A stretch of DNA of 64,000 nucleotides from Candidatus Nitrotoga arctica (GTDB taxonomy: Bacteria; Pseudomonadota; Gammaproteobacteria; Burkholderiales; Gallionellaceae): the NCBI RefSeq assembly GCF_918378365.1, contig NZ_OU912926.1:2852001-2916000 (forward strand), read 5' to 3'. Position numbers and translations under genes: made by a program. A model generated the notes under the pieces. That model saw nothing but the letters and a program-made list of their open reading frames with translations. It had not been told where the DNA came from and made no database searches. Each line of letters opens with the position of its first letter. Position 1 is the stretch's first letter. Below, one piece after another: positions 1-9,886 of this stretch.

Positions 1-2555
1 CATGGCGCTACGCGGTTCGCCATACACGTTGCCGAAATCGACCCCGCGAATGCTGGAGTAGTAGGTCTTGTCGAATAAGTTATTCAGGTTCAGCGCGAGC
101 TGCCACTGTTGGTTCGGCCGGTAGCTCAGGCGCAAGCTGGTGATAGTGTAAGCTGCCTGCTCCGAACGTACCGCGCCGTTGAGCGCGTAGTAGCCGCTCT
201 GCGCATTGAGCCCGCGCCCAGAGTCCAGCGGCTGGCGTCCCATGGCAAGCCCCACTGCGCCCACAGCTTGAACATATGACGCGGCGTCTGCGGACGAAAC
301 GCCAGCCCTTGGTTAGCCCTGTCCTTCAGGTAAGAGGTCAGATTGAAAGTATAGCCAGCAAACAGATCCAGCTGGGGTGCCAACCTTCCCGATATTTCCG
401 TCTCGATGCCCTCGCTGCGTACTTTGCCCTCGGCGCGGTAGCAACCGTTAATGATCACCGCCGTCGCGCACGGTGCAGCTGGGTCCTCGAAGGCGCGGTT
501 GGACTGGTTGATGCGAAACATTGCTAGCGAGGCGTTCACGGCACCGCCCAAGTACTCGCCCTTAACACCGGCCTCATAATTGGCGCCGACGATTGGGTCC
601 AGTTCCCGACCGCTGGCGGTAAATTGCGCGCTCTGCGGCAGGAAAATGTCGGCATAACTGGCATACAGCGAATAGGTTGGGTCCAGCTTGTAAATCAGGC
701 CCGCATATGGCGTAAGCTCACGATCGTAACGCACCTTCCTGCCCTGAACGGTAGTACCAGTGAGCAGATTGTGGTTGTCGGTGCTGGTGTCATACCAGCT
801 CAAGCGAGCACCAAGGATCAGTTTCAGATCTCTGGCCAAGGTAAATCGGCCACTCCCGTACACACCATGCTGATGGGTGCGCAATGTGGTTCCAGAGATG
901 AACGGCCCTTCGTTTGGTTCGGCCACACTGTAGGGGTCAAAATTGAAGATGTTCGGTACCGGCACGGCAGCAAAGAAAGCCGATTGCCGGGTCCGCGACA
1001 CGTAGTCCTGGGCGCTGGCACCGATTATCAGCTCGTGCTGGTATCCGAACAGAGTAACCTTGCCGCTGGCGTTGGCGTCAAAGTTGCGGCGCGCACCCTC
1101 GGATTGGTAACGCAGGCCGGTATAAATGGAAGCAGCCGAATTGGCTGGATTAACACCGAAGCCTGCACCCGTACCACGCATCACGGTGCGCTTGAAATCC
1201 TGGTCCTGTGGCGTACTATTGCCCCCTACGTTGAGCTTCCAGCCGTTTGCCAAATAGTGTTCAAGGTTGAAGAAGGCATCATCGATGTCCTGCGACCAGC
1301 GGCTCCAAGCTGGCGCCAGAAAGGTCGAACGCGGTAACCCCAGACTGTGGCCGTCACTATAGCGCGGCAGGCCAAAGATCAACGGCACGGCGTTGGTCTG
1401 CTGCCGCTGCAGGCCCAGCGAAAGCATGGTAGCAGGGCCGAGATCAAGCTCGATGACTCCGTACAGCATGTCCTTGCGCGATGCCATCACCTTGACATTG
1501 TAGTCACGGTCTTCATGCACTGCCACCACCCGCGCCCGTAATGTGCCAGCATCGTTGAGCGGGCCGCCGATGTCGGCCTCGGCACGGTAAAAATCCCAAG
1601 AACCGGCACTGGCCGCTAGGGAAGCGGCAAATTTGTGCCCCGGCTTCTTGCGTACCAGATTCACCGTCGCCGAAGGATTGCCTGCGCCCTGCAGCAGCCC
1701 GGCCGCACCGCGAATAACTTCGATCCGGTCATAGGATGCCAGATCGACACTGGTAAACGAAGTACCAAGAAAAGTCTGCGGCACTCCATCGGCCTGGTAA
1801 TTATTGATGAGAAAACCGCGCGATATAACGTTGGCCGAGCCAGCTGGACCGGTGCTGGTGTCGAACTGCAAGCCAGTCATCTGGTCGAGCGCACTCTCGA
1901 GCTGGTACAGGTTCTGATCTTCCATGCGCTGACGCGTCATCACGCTCACCGACTGGGGGATGTCGCGTAGCGCCTGCGGCGTCTTACCGATACTGACCGC
2001 GCGTGTGGTGTAGGAACGTGTACCTTCAGTACGAGGATCGCGCTCCGTATTAGTTGTCACCGTCACCTCCGGCATGGTCGCCTCAACTTTTCTCGCCGCC
2101 GCGGAGGAATCGGCTTCAGAAGATGGATTCTTGGCGGCAGGCGCTTTACGCAGCGAATAGCCGCCACCCGGCTGGGCGACCGCTTCAATGCCGCTGCCGG
2201 CCAGCAGCATGCTCAGCGCCGAGGCAATGCTGTAGCTGCCGGACAGCTCTCTGGATTGCAGGCTACTGAGCAGCGCAGTGTCGTAGGAGAGATTGACTCT
2301 GGCGGTGCGCGCAAAGCGATCCAGCGCCCCCACCAATGGACCGGCCGGCACGTTGAAGCTGCGGATTTCATCGCCAGCGGGCAGCGCCGTGGCCGCCTGT
2401 GCCTGGGCAGCGTGCGGCAGCACCACGCCAACAGCCAGACTCAGCAGCATGCCCTGCACAGCGACGGTCAGCAGCGTGAGCTGCGGACGAAATGACGGGG
2501 ATATGGATCGGGTCTGGCGCTCTGCACTAGGGAACTGCGAACGATTTAAGGTCAT
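1..2555 (-). pseudogene. TonB-dependent siderophore receptor, frameshifted and cut by the window edge
   Basis: Outer-membrane receptor of the FpvA/FhuE/FecA type, which imports ferric siderophores using TonB energy. After a signal peptide (roughly residues 28-53) comes an STN domain (about 60-130, used to signal to a FecR partner), then the plug (RDIPQSVSVMT near residue 195), then the beta barrel. The main frame ends at 126 with a nonsense tail. From about position 213 downward the homologous barrel end continues in another frame (NAQSGYYALNG, then LNLNNLFDKTYYSS and RGVDFGNVYGEPR), so one base appears to be missing near 211-213. The extreme C-terminus lies beyond base 1. It follows the fecR-like and fecI-like genes on the same strand, as in surface-signalling systems. 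Whether the frameshift is real is unknown. Confidence 0.85.
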
Positions 2556-2670
2556 TTCTCACTTTCGACAAGGTAGGTTATTGATGGCTTCCTACTTGGG
2601 AGGCCGGTCGAAAATCGAAATCCCCTCAGTATTTTCTAAAAAAATTTTTACAGCCTGTTTCCCCTCTTCG

Positions 2671-3738
2671 TCAGTGGGCTTCTCGTGGCCCCACCGTAAC
2701 CCAAAAGCGCGTGTGGTAAGTGACGCTGATCGGCTGTGTCTGAACAAGAAATTGCAGCGCCCGATCGGTCTCTTTCACATGGAAAAGACCAGACAAGCGC
2801 AAATCAGCCACGCGTGGATCGCAGACGATGCGGCCAGGCCGGTAGCGTGCCAGCTCGGCCAGCAAGTCTTGCAGAAGAATGTTCTTGCCGGCGATGACAC
2901 CCTCGGCCCAGCCATCGGCCTCAAAGCCTTGCAGCTCGGCCGGTGCGGTGCCATCGTCCATGAGCCAACGGCTTTCGCCAGCCTGCACGACGGCGGGCAC
3001 ACCACCGTCCGCCGGGTGCAATTCCACGGCACCTTGCTGCACGCTGATGCGGGCGCGCTCCTTGTCCAGCCGCACGACAAAGCGCGTGCCCAGGGCCTGC
3101 ATCCTGCCAAAAGGCGTGTAGACCCAGAACGGGCGTTTGGCCGGCATGCCGGCATCCGCACCCGTAGTGATGAGGATCTCGCCCCGCCGCAGCACCACGA
3201 GACGGCGCGGGCCGACCAGGTCGGTGCTGATCGCGCTGTCGATATTAAGCACGATAACGCTGCCATCATCGAGGTGCAGCGTCTTCTGTTCGCCGATACC
3301 GGTACTGACATCGGCCAGCAGACGCTGCCAGGGCGTTTGCTCGCGTACGATCCAGCCCGCCGTCACGGCGATGCCGGCCAGGGAGAGTAACTTCATGGCA
3401 TTGCGGCGGCTCAGGCTGCGATGTTCGCGGCCGGCCTGCGCCGTTTGCAGCGCATCGAGCGCCAGCTTGGGCGGCAGTGCGCCCAGATCGGACTGAAAGC
3501 CTTTCAAGGAATGCACGCGCTGCCAGGCGATACCGTGCAAAAGATCGGCATGCAGCCAGCGCTCGAACGCGTGCCGATCCTGGACAGTGGGTGCATTGTA
3601 GTTAAGTCGAACCGCCCAAGTGATTGCGGCATCGATGACGGATTCGGGCAGCCGGTCAGGCGGCGGCACATCGGAGGGGTGATAAGACTTATCTGGTACT
3701 TCCGCTGTGCCGCCGTGTGGCAGAGCGCCTTCGCTCAT
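2671..3738 (-). CDS. FecR-family anti-sigma regulator
   Basis: A 355-residue inner-membrane regulator of the FecR/FpvR family. It relays the receptor's signal to the partner ECF sigma factor. The N-terminal third carries the DUF4880-like segment (ITWAVRLNYN, HAFERWLHAD). A single membrane segment lies near residues 112-130 (AMKLLSLAGIAVTAGWIV). The periplasmic FecR domain follows (LHLDDGSVIVLN, RRGEILITTG, GTRFVVRLD) and a STN-interacting C-terminus ends the protein. Its ATG overlaps the stop of the sigma-factor gene by four bases (ATGA), so the two are translationally coupled. The receptor gene follows after about 115 bases. The family assignment is firm; the siderophore recognised is unknown. 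Confidence 0.9.
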   Translation of the reverse strand: MSEGALPHGGTAEVPDKSYHPSDVPPPDRLPESVIDAAITWAVRLNYNAPTVQDRHAFERWLHADLLHGIAWQRVHSLKGFQSDLGALPPKLALDALQTAQAGREHRSLSRRNAMKLLSLAGIAVTAGWIVREQTPWQRLLADVSTGIGEQKTLHLDDGSVIVLNIDSAISTDLVGPRRLVVLRRGEILITTGADAGMPAKRPFWVYTPFGRMQALGTRFVVRLDKERARISVQQGAVELHPADGGVPAVVQAGESRWLMDDGTAPAELQGFEADGWAEGVIAGKNILLQDLLAELARYRPGRIVCDPRVADLRLSGLFHVKETDRALQFLVQTQPISVTYHTRFWVTVGPREAH

Positions 3739-4244
3739 GGCTCAAACCGCAGAGCGTAACAATCGCGCAGAGCCTTGGCAATGTAGCGTTCCACAGTGGA
3801 CAGCGACACGCTCAGGTGCTCAGCGATCTGCGGGCAAGTGAGCCCGTCGAGTTGAGCCAGCAGAAAAGCAGTACGTACCTGAGGCTTGAGCGAGTCGAGC
3901 AACCGATCGATCTCGATCAGCGTTTCCAGAAAGATCAGGCGCGTTTCGGGCGAAGGCTCCTCGGCCTCAGGCAGAACGGCCAAAATTTCCAGCCAGGCCA
4001 GCTCCAGCTCGCGCCGCCGCCAGTGATCCACGACCAGACCGCGCGCGATGGCGGAAAGATAGGCACGCGGCTCGTCCAGGTACAGGGGCTGCTGTCGGGT
4101 GAGCACGCGCATGAAGGTATCCTGCGCGAGGTCCGCGGCGTGGCAGGCGTTGCCGAGCTTGCGACGCAGCCAACCATACAGCCAACCGTGATGATCGGTG
4201 TACAGTATGTGGATCTGCTGCGTTGCAATATCATCCGCCGACAC
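3735..4244 (-). CDS. FecI-like ECF RNA polymerase sigma factor
   Basis: A 169-residue sigma-70-family extracytoplasmic-function sigma factor. Region 2 spans about residues 12-75 (DLAQDTFMRVL, RAYLSAIARGLVVDHWRR) and region 4 about 105-165 (FLLAQLDGLTCPQIAEHL, then SVSTVERYIAKAL-type helix-turn-helix). It should direct polymerase to the promoter of the downstream receptor gene when FecR is activated. The GTG at 4244 was chosen because AAGGAG lies seven bases upstream and the reading frame begins with SADDIATQ. A Fur-box-like sequence lies about 45 bases upstream, so iron repression is likely. Confidence 0.9.
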   Translation of the reverse strand: MSADDIATQQIHILYTDHHGWLYGWLRRKLGNACHAADLAQDTFMRVLTRQQPLYLDEPRAYLSAIARGLVVDHWRRRELELAWLEILAVLPEAEEPSPETRLIFLETLIEIDRLLDSLKPQVRTAFLLAQLDGLTCPQIAEHLSVSLSTVERYIAKALRDCYALRFEP

Positions 4245-4288
4245 GATACTCTCCTTGTGATTGGTCGAGCACGTGTGCAGACCTAGTA

Positions 4289-4307
4289 GATAATGAGAAT
4301 TATTTGT
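4289..4307 (-). promoter_or_regulatory. Fur-box-like operator upstream of the ECF sigma gene
   Basis: The sequence gataatgagaattatttgt matches the 19-bp Fur consensus at roughly 14 of 19 positions. It lies about 45 bp before the sigma-factor start, which fits iron-dependent repression of the sigma/FecR/receptor cassette. Binding is inferred from the match and the context. Confidence 0.6.
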
Positions 4308-4664
4308 ATTTTACAAGGTGTAATACAGATCGTGCAAGACTGATCTAAATATGGCTGGACAAATGGCCGTCACCTGCCCACGACATATCCCCGCTGCCGG
4401 CCGATGAAAGTGTGCCTTGAACAGCAGCGTGCTGTCTCAACCCACGCTTCGGAGTCGGATACCCTGATCACCCCAGAGAGATAGCCCATGTCGAATTTCA
4501 TCAATGGTGCCGTGGCGTACTGCTGCCGCATAGGCCAGAGTCATCATTGTGGTCGATGTTGGCATTAAGAATGAGGACCCCTCCTCGGCTTCTCACGCCA
4601 CGGCGTTTTCGACGCTATCGTCGAATGTATTCACCACGGCGGACGACTTGAGTACTGCATAGTT

Positions 4665-4808
4665 GAAAGACCTGAGATTCAGGCACAATTTTGCCGTGAT
4701 CAACGGCAGTGGAGTTTTACCAAAGTTCGCTACCGTGCTTTAGTCAAGAATGCCGGTCGCGTATTTACCTTGCTAGAAATAGCAAATACTTGTCTCGAAA
4801 TCGATTAA
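4665..4808 (+). pseudogene. IS5-family transposase C-terminal scar
   Basis: This lies in the 820-base stretch between the sigma gene and the PLD gene, which has no intact gene. The plus strand reads HNFAVIN and then, one frame over, RQWSFTKVRYRALVKNAG followed by RVFTLLEIANTCL and a stop. This matches the conserved end of IS5-type DDE transposases (EHPFRVIKRQ-GF-KVRYRGL-KN). Only about 45 codons remain, with at least one frameshift. No terminal repeats were recognised, and the rest of the gap shows nothing I can name. Confidence 0.6.
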
Positions 4809-5141
4809 TGACACATGTGTGCCCATAGCGGGCGAAAAATGCAAGGAGCAGCCCGAAAGGGCAAAACAAAACGAGCTGAACTCGCCATTTCGCATAATCA
4901 CGTATATTTCGTAATTGAAATCTTGGAAATGAGGGCTTGGTTTTTCAGCATAGCTCTAACCATAAAAGGAAAGAGCCATCCGGCAAAAACGCATGAACAC
5001 CCAGTTAAACAGAAAACAAGCAGTGCCCAAACTAGCCATTCGCTGAAGTCATCCTCACTCAGAAAAGTATCTTCCGACTATCCCCTGCGTGTTAACGTTT
5101 TCCTGTTGCAGAATTGAATCCAGAAGTTTCGCGGCCATGCA

Positions 5142-6782
5142 CTAGCTGGTTGCCCCGGAGAACAATACTCTTTGTCGTGATTGTTCAGTATTACCGAAAT
5201 AAATATTCCGCCACGTATCATCCACCTTCAAAAACTGCGGTGTCACGTTGGGATTGCCCTGATTTTTTGCCAACCATTCGCGAAATGCATAATGATTCCA
5301 GAGACGGAAAAACTCCGTCAGATAGATGTCTGCCACAGTCGTGTTGCCTTGAATCACCAGCATGTTCTCGTCGTTGGCATTGGTCGAGGGATCCGAGAAA
5401 TTGGCCGATCCTGAGATTACAATCGGATTCGATCCCAACGGATCGACCAGCATGAATTTCGTATGAATATACGGCACATGCGAATTCAATCCACTCAATC
5501 CCTCCTTCAGCCACTTATCAAAACAATTTACGCGAATCAAGCTGCCGATTGCGAAGCGATTAAAGGGTAATTTCCGCAGCCGTAATACCTCCGCTTCTGG
5601 TTCGGGCCGATTGCCATCATTATCGAGCAAGGCATAACGCAACCCACTAAAGGGCTTATCAAATACGGGGACAAAAGCCTTGTTGATGCCGAAAGCAAAG
5701 GTCATGCAAAGCATCGATTGCGCAGCGGCGGCCTGTTCGGCATACCACGAGAGCAGCTTCAGGCCAGAGCGGGGACTAAAGAGCGCGCTGGTCGCTTGCC
5801 TTGGCGAGCTACCAAGGTCAGGCGTCGGCGTCAACGTTTCCACACCGGGGCGCAACAAGAGAAATTTAGGATCAACTGCAAGTAAATTCCAGTAATCATG
5901 ATAGCTACTTGCAATGCTCATATCGTTCACCACGTGTCCGACATTCGAATGTCCGAAGATGCCGCCATCAGTGATATTCGTCGAGCCCGTCCAAACCGCC
6001 TGCGGCTGATTATCCTTTAACAACACGATAAACTTATTGTGTGCGATGGCGCTTGGATTTGCGGTACGCTGCCTGCATAGACTGTCGATACCGGCGTTGA
6101 GCACCGCTGCCTTATTAAGTGCGGATACCTTTTCGTCACGGCCGTCATATAGGATGCTCACGTCAACCCCGCGATCCTTGGCCGATTTCAACGCCTTTAA
6201 AACAGTTTCGTTGGTGAACTGATAAGCGGCCACGCGCAACGCCCATTGACTGTTCTTCGCACGCAGCAAAAACTCGAGCAGCGCTTCCATTAAACCGCGC
6301 GAAAGCCAATCGAAGGCTGGTTTACCCACTATTTCCGGACTCTGGTTTTGGAAGCGACGTGCGTACTCCTGACTGGCGGCGGCGCCGCGATTGAACCACA
6401 CTTCGTGCAGGCCGTTGTCTTCCTTTTCAGTTTGCACACGCACCTCGACCTCATCCTCTTCAATCAAGCTCTTGGGCGAACCCTTCAGTGCCACTACGCG
6501 ATAGGTATAATCGTAGCCTGGCTTAGCCGTGAAATCGGACCAAGTGAAACCCTGAACCGGATGGGAACGCAACGAGGCCTTGTCCGTACCTGGATCGGTT
6601 TCGGCGAATACCTTTATTCCCTCCAGCCAATAGGCCTCGTCCTCGGTATGGTCCGTGCGATGAACGGCAAATCCCAGCACGCGGCGCGAATCGGCTTTCG
6701 TCATGCTCCAGCCAAGCAGCACCACATGCGTACCCGCGACCGCCTGCACCGTCAATTTGCCAAGTTTCTTGGTAATGCGCAT
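5142..6782 (-). CDS. Phospholipase D superfamily protein with two HKD motifs
   Basis: A 546-residue protein with two PLD active-site motifs: one around residue 250 (IAHNKFIVLL, followed by TGSTNITDGG) and one around residue 450 (HTKFMLVDPLGSN, followed by SGSANFSDPS). The motif pair supports phosphodiester or phospholipid cleavage or transfer; the substrate cannot be read. The first ~100 residues look like a fibronectin-III-type beta domain (GYDYTYRVVALKG). No clear signal peptide was seen. The ATG at 6782 has AGGAG eight bases upstream. It follows the end of a short open frame by nine bases, suggesting that it was the second gene of an operon whose first gene is mostly lost. Confidence 0.85.
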   Translation of the reverse strand: MRITKKLGKLTVQAVAGTHVVLLGWSMTKADSRRVLGFAVHRTDHTEDEAYWLEGIKVFAETDPGTDKASLRSHPVQGFTWSDFTAKPGYDYTYRVVALKGSPKSLIEEDEVEVRVQTEKEDNGLHEVWFNRGAAASQEYARRFQNQSPEIVGKPAFDWLSRGLMEALLEFLLRAKNSQWALRVAAYQFTNETVLKALKSAKDRGVDVSILYDGRDEKVSALNKAAVLNAGIDSLCRQRTANPSAIAHNKFIVLLKDNQPQAVWTGSTNITDGGIFGHSNVGHVVNDMSIASSYHDYWNLLAVDPKFLLLRPGVETLTPTPDLGSSPRQATSALFSPRSGLKLLSWYAEQAAAAQSMLCMTFAFGINKAFVPVFDKPFSGLRYALLDNDGNRPEPEAEVLRLRKLPFNRFAIGSLIRVNCFDKWLKEGLSGLNSHVPYIHTKFMLVDPLGSNPIVISGSANFSDPSTNANDENMLVIQGNTTVADIYLTEFFRLWNHYAFREWLAKNQGNPNVTPQFLKVDDTWRNIYFGNTEQSRQRVLFSGATS

Positions 6783-6791
6783 GACACACTC

Positions 6792-6911
6792 CTAAAAGAC
6801 AATTGTCCAGCCAGGCTGGTTGGCTTGCTCCTTGGTGTAGGAAACGCCATGCACCTTCAAACCGTTCTGATTCAGCAAGGTGATGATGCCCCCCTTGTTA
6901 GACAAGACCAT
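6792..6911 (-). pseudogene. C-terminal remnant, possibly of a lamin-tail-domain protein
   Basis: A 39-codon open frame ends nine bases before the PLD start. It reads SNKGGIITLLN, then LKVHGVSYT, and ends GWTIVF. This resembles the closing strand of lamin-tail (LTD) domains, in which the N-terminal part should be much longer. No longer in-frame start with a good ribosome site was seen, so it is called a truncated gene. It could also be a genuine tiny leader ORF coupled to the PLD gene. Confidence 0.4.
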
Positions 6912-7061
6912 GGGGATTGCACATCGATGCCGCACGAAGGCATATTAAGCGCAATGTCAGGCTCTGGAGAAGACAGGCCAAACACTGCGATTAACTAAAG
7001 TTGCTTGCACATCTACAGATCAATTAAGTTTCACGAGATTGATCGTAAATTACTTTATTAT

Positions 7062-7289
7062 TTATTTTTCTTTTGCTACGCGTTGAGCATTTATCGAAAT
7101 GACCTTGTCAGTGATGGTATGAAGGTGTTCGCGAGCTTCTGCATCCTGAATCCCATTGGCTAACTCATGGATAGCCAAGCTAACTAATATCTGGTTAACA
7201 GGCCTTCTTCCCCATTCAGGGTCTTCCCAGTGACCATGAAAGTAGTTGGTAATGTGAAGGATGAAGTCTCTTGCTGATTTAGATAACAT
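7062..7289 (-). CDS. Small hypothetical protein
   Basis: A 75-residue, probably cytosolic protein starting MLSKSARDFILHI, with an acidic/aromatic centre (HGHWEDPEWGRR) and a helical C-terminus. I do not recognise the family. The ATG at 7289 was chosen over an upstream one because GGGAG lies nine bases before it. It stands alone between the PLD gene and the direct repeat at 7439. Confidence 0.5.
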   Translation of the reverse strand: MLSKSARDFILHITNYFHGHWEDPEWGRRPVNQILVSLAIHELANGIQDAEAREHLHTITDKVISINAQRVAKEK

Positions 7290-7438
7290 GATTAACTCCC
7301 GCAATGAATGATGAAGGTTGCTTTTAAAGCCTATCTGTCGCCGCAACCTATTTGCAACAGCGGTTTAACAACGTCTAGCTTGAGAGACCGTAACCAGCAA
7401 GCGAAGCCACCGCTGGCTGTCCATCCGACAGCAAAATT

Positions 7439-7590
7439 ATTGTCAGTGGTACCGTGGGGAACATGATAGAGCGTCAGCTATAAAAGAGAATAAGCAAAAT
7501 CCTTATTTTATGGCTGGGGAGAATAGAATGGGTATTGGGATAATCAGGTGCCGCTTTCTCATCAGCTGTCAGTCATTCAAGCAAAGATAA
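7439..7590. repeat. Direct repeat copy 1 flanking the zinc-finger/thioredoxin-reductase pair
   Basis: About 150 bp starting attgtcagtgg and containing gtcagctataaaag and aaaatccttattt, and closing with a tgtcagtcattcaagcaaa-type stretch. It recurs at 9887-10036 with the same order of blocks and about 80% identity by eye. It falls in the 420-base gap between 7290 and 7713. No coding sense was found in it. Confidence 0.75.
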
Positions 7591-7713
7591 ACCTGCGAGA
7601 GAATAGCTCCATTCGCATGTGTATTAAACGGTTTGCCAAGGAGAAATACCGTTATGTCAAAGTGTGGACGGCGCATAGAATGGCGAGCATGACGACGAGC
7701 TATACCCGACTCA

Positions 7714-9525
7714 TCAGTTAAGACGCCCCAAGGATTTGTCATGTTCGGTGGCTTGCGCCGGAACAGTTTCATGCGACGCAAGCCAGTTATGCACTTGGGC
7801 AACCACTGCGGCGCCTTCACCCACAGCGGCGGCGACACGTTTGGTTGAGCTGGCACGCGCATCGCCAATCGCGAATACTCCCGGTACCGACGTTTCGAGC
7901 GACAGGGGATGATGCTCGTTTTTCAGGTGCGTCGAACGCGCGTCGTCGACCGGCGATAGATCGATCCCGGTACAGACGAATCCCTTATCATTGACATTCA
8001 CGCCGCAATTCTCCAGCCAGTCAGTGTTCGGATCGGCACCCACGAACAGAAAAATGCGCCGGATGGATTTAGTTTGTTTGCTGCCGTCTTTGCGATTGTG
8101 CCACTGCACGCCGCTCACGCCTTCATCGCAACCTTCGATTGCCACGATCTCTGATTCCGTATACAGCGTAACGTTCGCCAACAATCCAATACGGTCGATG
8201 AGATATTTCGACATGCTTTTTGCAAGGTCGGAGCCGCGAATCAAATGATGGACGTGCGCCGCGTGGCTGGCCAGGAATACGATTGCCTGCCCGGCCGCAT
8301 TGCCACCCCCCACGAGCACGACTTCCTCCTGTCCGCATAGCGCGGCCTCAATCGGCGAAGCCCAGTAATAAACGCCGCGACCTTCGTATTTCTCGAGTTC
8401 AGGTATACCTGGACGCCGATATTTTGCGCCTGTCGCGATAACCACAGTTTTGGCCAAAACCTGTCCGCCACAATCGAGTTGGAGCGCGCGAGGAAAGCGT
8501 GAGCAATCGAGCGACATCACTTCAACCGGTACCACCATTTCAGCACCGAATTTCAGCGCCTGAACATAAGCGCGTCCAGCGAGCGCCTGACCGGAAATCC
8601 CGGTGGGGAAACCGAGGTAATTTTCGATTCTCGCGCTCGCACCCGCCTGGCCTCCGAACGCATGAGTATCGAGTACAAGCACGGAAAGCCCTTCCGATGC
8701 GGCATAGACCGCACAAGCAAGGCCAGCGGGGCCGGCGCCAACGATCGCAACATCGTAGACACGGTCAGGGCTCAGATCAACATACAAGCCGAGATAACGC
8801 GCAAGCTCCCTTTCGGTGGGATCTTTAAGGACTGTTCCATCGGGACAAACAACCAGCGGCAATTCATTTGAACGTGGTTGGTGGAGCTTCACCACCTCTT
8901 CCGCGACGCTATCTAGTGCCGGATCCAACACAAGATGAGGATGACCGTTCCTTGAAAGAAATCCCTGCAACCGCACCATACCCGCGCTACCGGGGGCACC
9001 GATCAGCAATGGGCCGCCTCCGCCGGTTTCGATCAATCCCATACGCCGCAGGATCAAGGCTCTCATAATACGTTCCCCGAGTTCGGCCTCAGCCACGACC
9101 ACTGCGCGCAAGGAAGGCGGATCTATCACCAGTGCTTCGACCACCTCAAGGGCGCGTCCATAGGCAAGCGGGGGACGGCCCGAAAGCTGGCCGACTTCTC
9201 CCGCGAAGTTGCCCGGCCCGCTTTCAACTATGGGAATCTCGATGCCCAGGCCATTTTTGCGCGTAGTCAGGATGCGCCCGCTCAGCAAAACGAACATGCC
9301 TGCTCCGCGCATGCTGGGATCAAACAATATTTCGCCGGGCTGCCAGGTGTGCACCGTGCCAAATCGCCGTAACCGGTTAATTTCTGCGGGGGTAAGCTTG
9401 GGAAACATTTGCTCGCGACGCGATGCCAAGCTTGGAGGCAAAGGCGCATCTGCCTCGTTGGCTGAAACGTCACCCACTTGACCAGACGCTGATGAGAGCA
9501 AACCGTCAGTAACTTCGTTTATCAC
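7714..9525 (-). CDS. cNMP-binding domain / thioredoxin-reductase-like FAD oxidoreductase
   Basis: A 603-residue two-part protein. Residues about 25-160 form a cyclic-nucleotide-binding beta roll (GEILFDPSMRGAGMFVLLSG, FAGEVGQLSGRPPLAYG). Residues about 265-590 form a TrxB-type pyridine-nucleotide disulfide oxidoreductase with the FAD motif VGAGPAGLACAVYA, the NAD(P)H motif LVGGGNAAGQA and the closing FAIGDARASSTKRVA. The usual CxxC redox pair is not evident, so the electron acceptor is uncertain. The GTG at 9525 was chosen because it overlaps the stop of the upstream zinc-finger gene as GTGA and has AAGGA nine bases upstream. The two genes are surely co-translated. Confidence 0.85.
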   Translation of the reverse strand: MINEVTDGLLSSASGQVGDVSANEADAPLPPSLASRREQMFPKLTPAEINRLRRFGTVHTWQPGEILFDPSMRGAGMFVLLSGRILTTRKNGLGIEIPIVESGPGNFAGEVGQLSGRPPLAYGRALEVVEALVIDPPSLRAVVVAEAELGERIMRALILRRMGLIETGGGGPLLIGAPGSAGMVRLQGFLSRNGHPHLVLDPALDSVAEEVVKLHQPRSNELPLVVCPDGTVLKDPTERELARYLGLYVDLSPDRVYDVAIVGAGPAGLACAVYAASEGLSVLVLDTHAFGGQAGASARIENYLGFPTGISGQALAGRAYVQALKFGAEMVVPVEVMSLDCSRFPRALQLDCGGQVLAKTVVIATGAKYRRPGIPELEKYEGRGVYYWASPIEAALCGQEEVVLVGGGNAAGQAIVFLASHAAHVHHLIRGSDLAKSMSKYLIDRIGLLANVTLYTESEIVAIEGCDEGVSGVQWHNRKDGSKQTKSIRRIFLFVGADPNTDWLENCGVNVNDKGFVCTGIDLSPVDDARSTHLKNEHHPLSLETSVPGVFAIGDARASSTKRVAAAVGEGAAVVAQVHNWLASHETVPAQATEHDKSLGRLN

Positions 9526-9839
9526 CGCTTGCGATCCTTGAAAGAAACCGATGAAGGGTGGAGGTGTGCGGTCTGGTTTCCGCTGAAATCGAGCATCTCC
9601 TGATCGATGTAGCACCAGCCCCACGGATCCGGGGGGTCGTAGGATTCCATAATCGGATGGCCGGTCGCATGATAATGCTTGGTCGCATGTTTGTTTATCG
9701 AACTATCACAGCAGCCGACGTGGCCACACTGGCGGCATAAGCGAAGGTGCACCCATGAATCACCGGTCTTCAGGCAATCCTCGCAGCCCTCCGCAGAGGG
9801 TGTTACTTTGCGAATGCTATCGAAATGCGTACAAGCCAT
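9522..9839 (-). CDS. UBP-type zinc finger protein
   Basis: A 105-residue protein with a ZnF-UBP fold: C3/H5, the pair CEDC, then CRQCGHVGCCDSS, followed by HATKHYHATGHPIM. Eukaryotic relatives bind ubiquitin C-termini. The bacterial role is not settled, but these proteins are often coded beside cNMP/thioredoxin-reductase fusions, as here. GGAGG lies seven bases before the ATG. The GTGA overlap with the next gene shows one operon. The operon is bounded by the two direct-repeat copies. Confidence 0.85.
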   Translation of the reverse strand: MACTHFDSIRKVTPSAEGCEDCLKTGDSWVHLRLCRQCGHVGCCDSSINKHATKHYHATGHPIMESYDPPDPWGWCYIDQEMLDFSGNQTAHLHPSSVSFKDRKR

Positions 9840-9886
9840 ACAACCTCCCCATATGTTTCAAGCGATTATATCTTGAGGAAACCTCG

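Noticed and set aside
2293..3390. Long plus-strand open frame opposite the receptor and fecR-like genes
   Set aside because: It is the antisense shadow of two well-supported minus-strand genes, has no ribosome site and no recognisable domain.
4815..5117. 100-codon plus-strand frame after the IS5 scar
   Set aside because: Biased composition, no family, no good start signal; it lies in a gene-poor gap.
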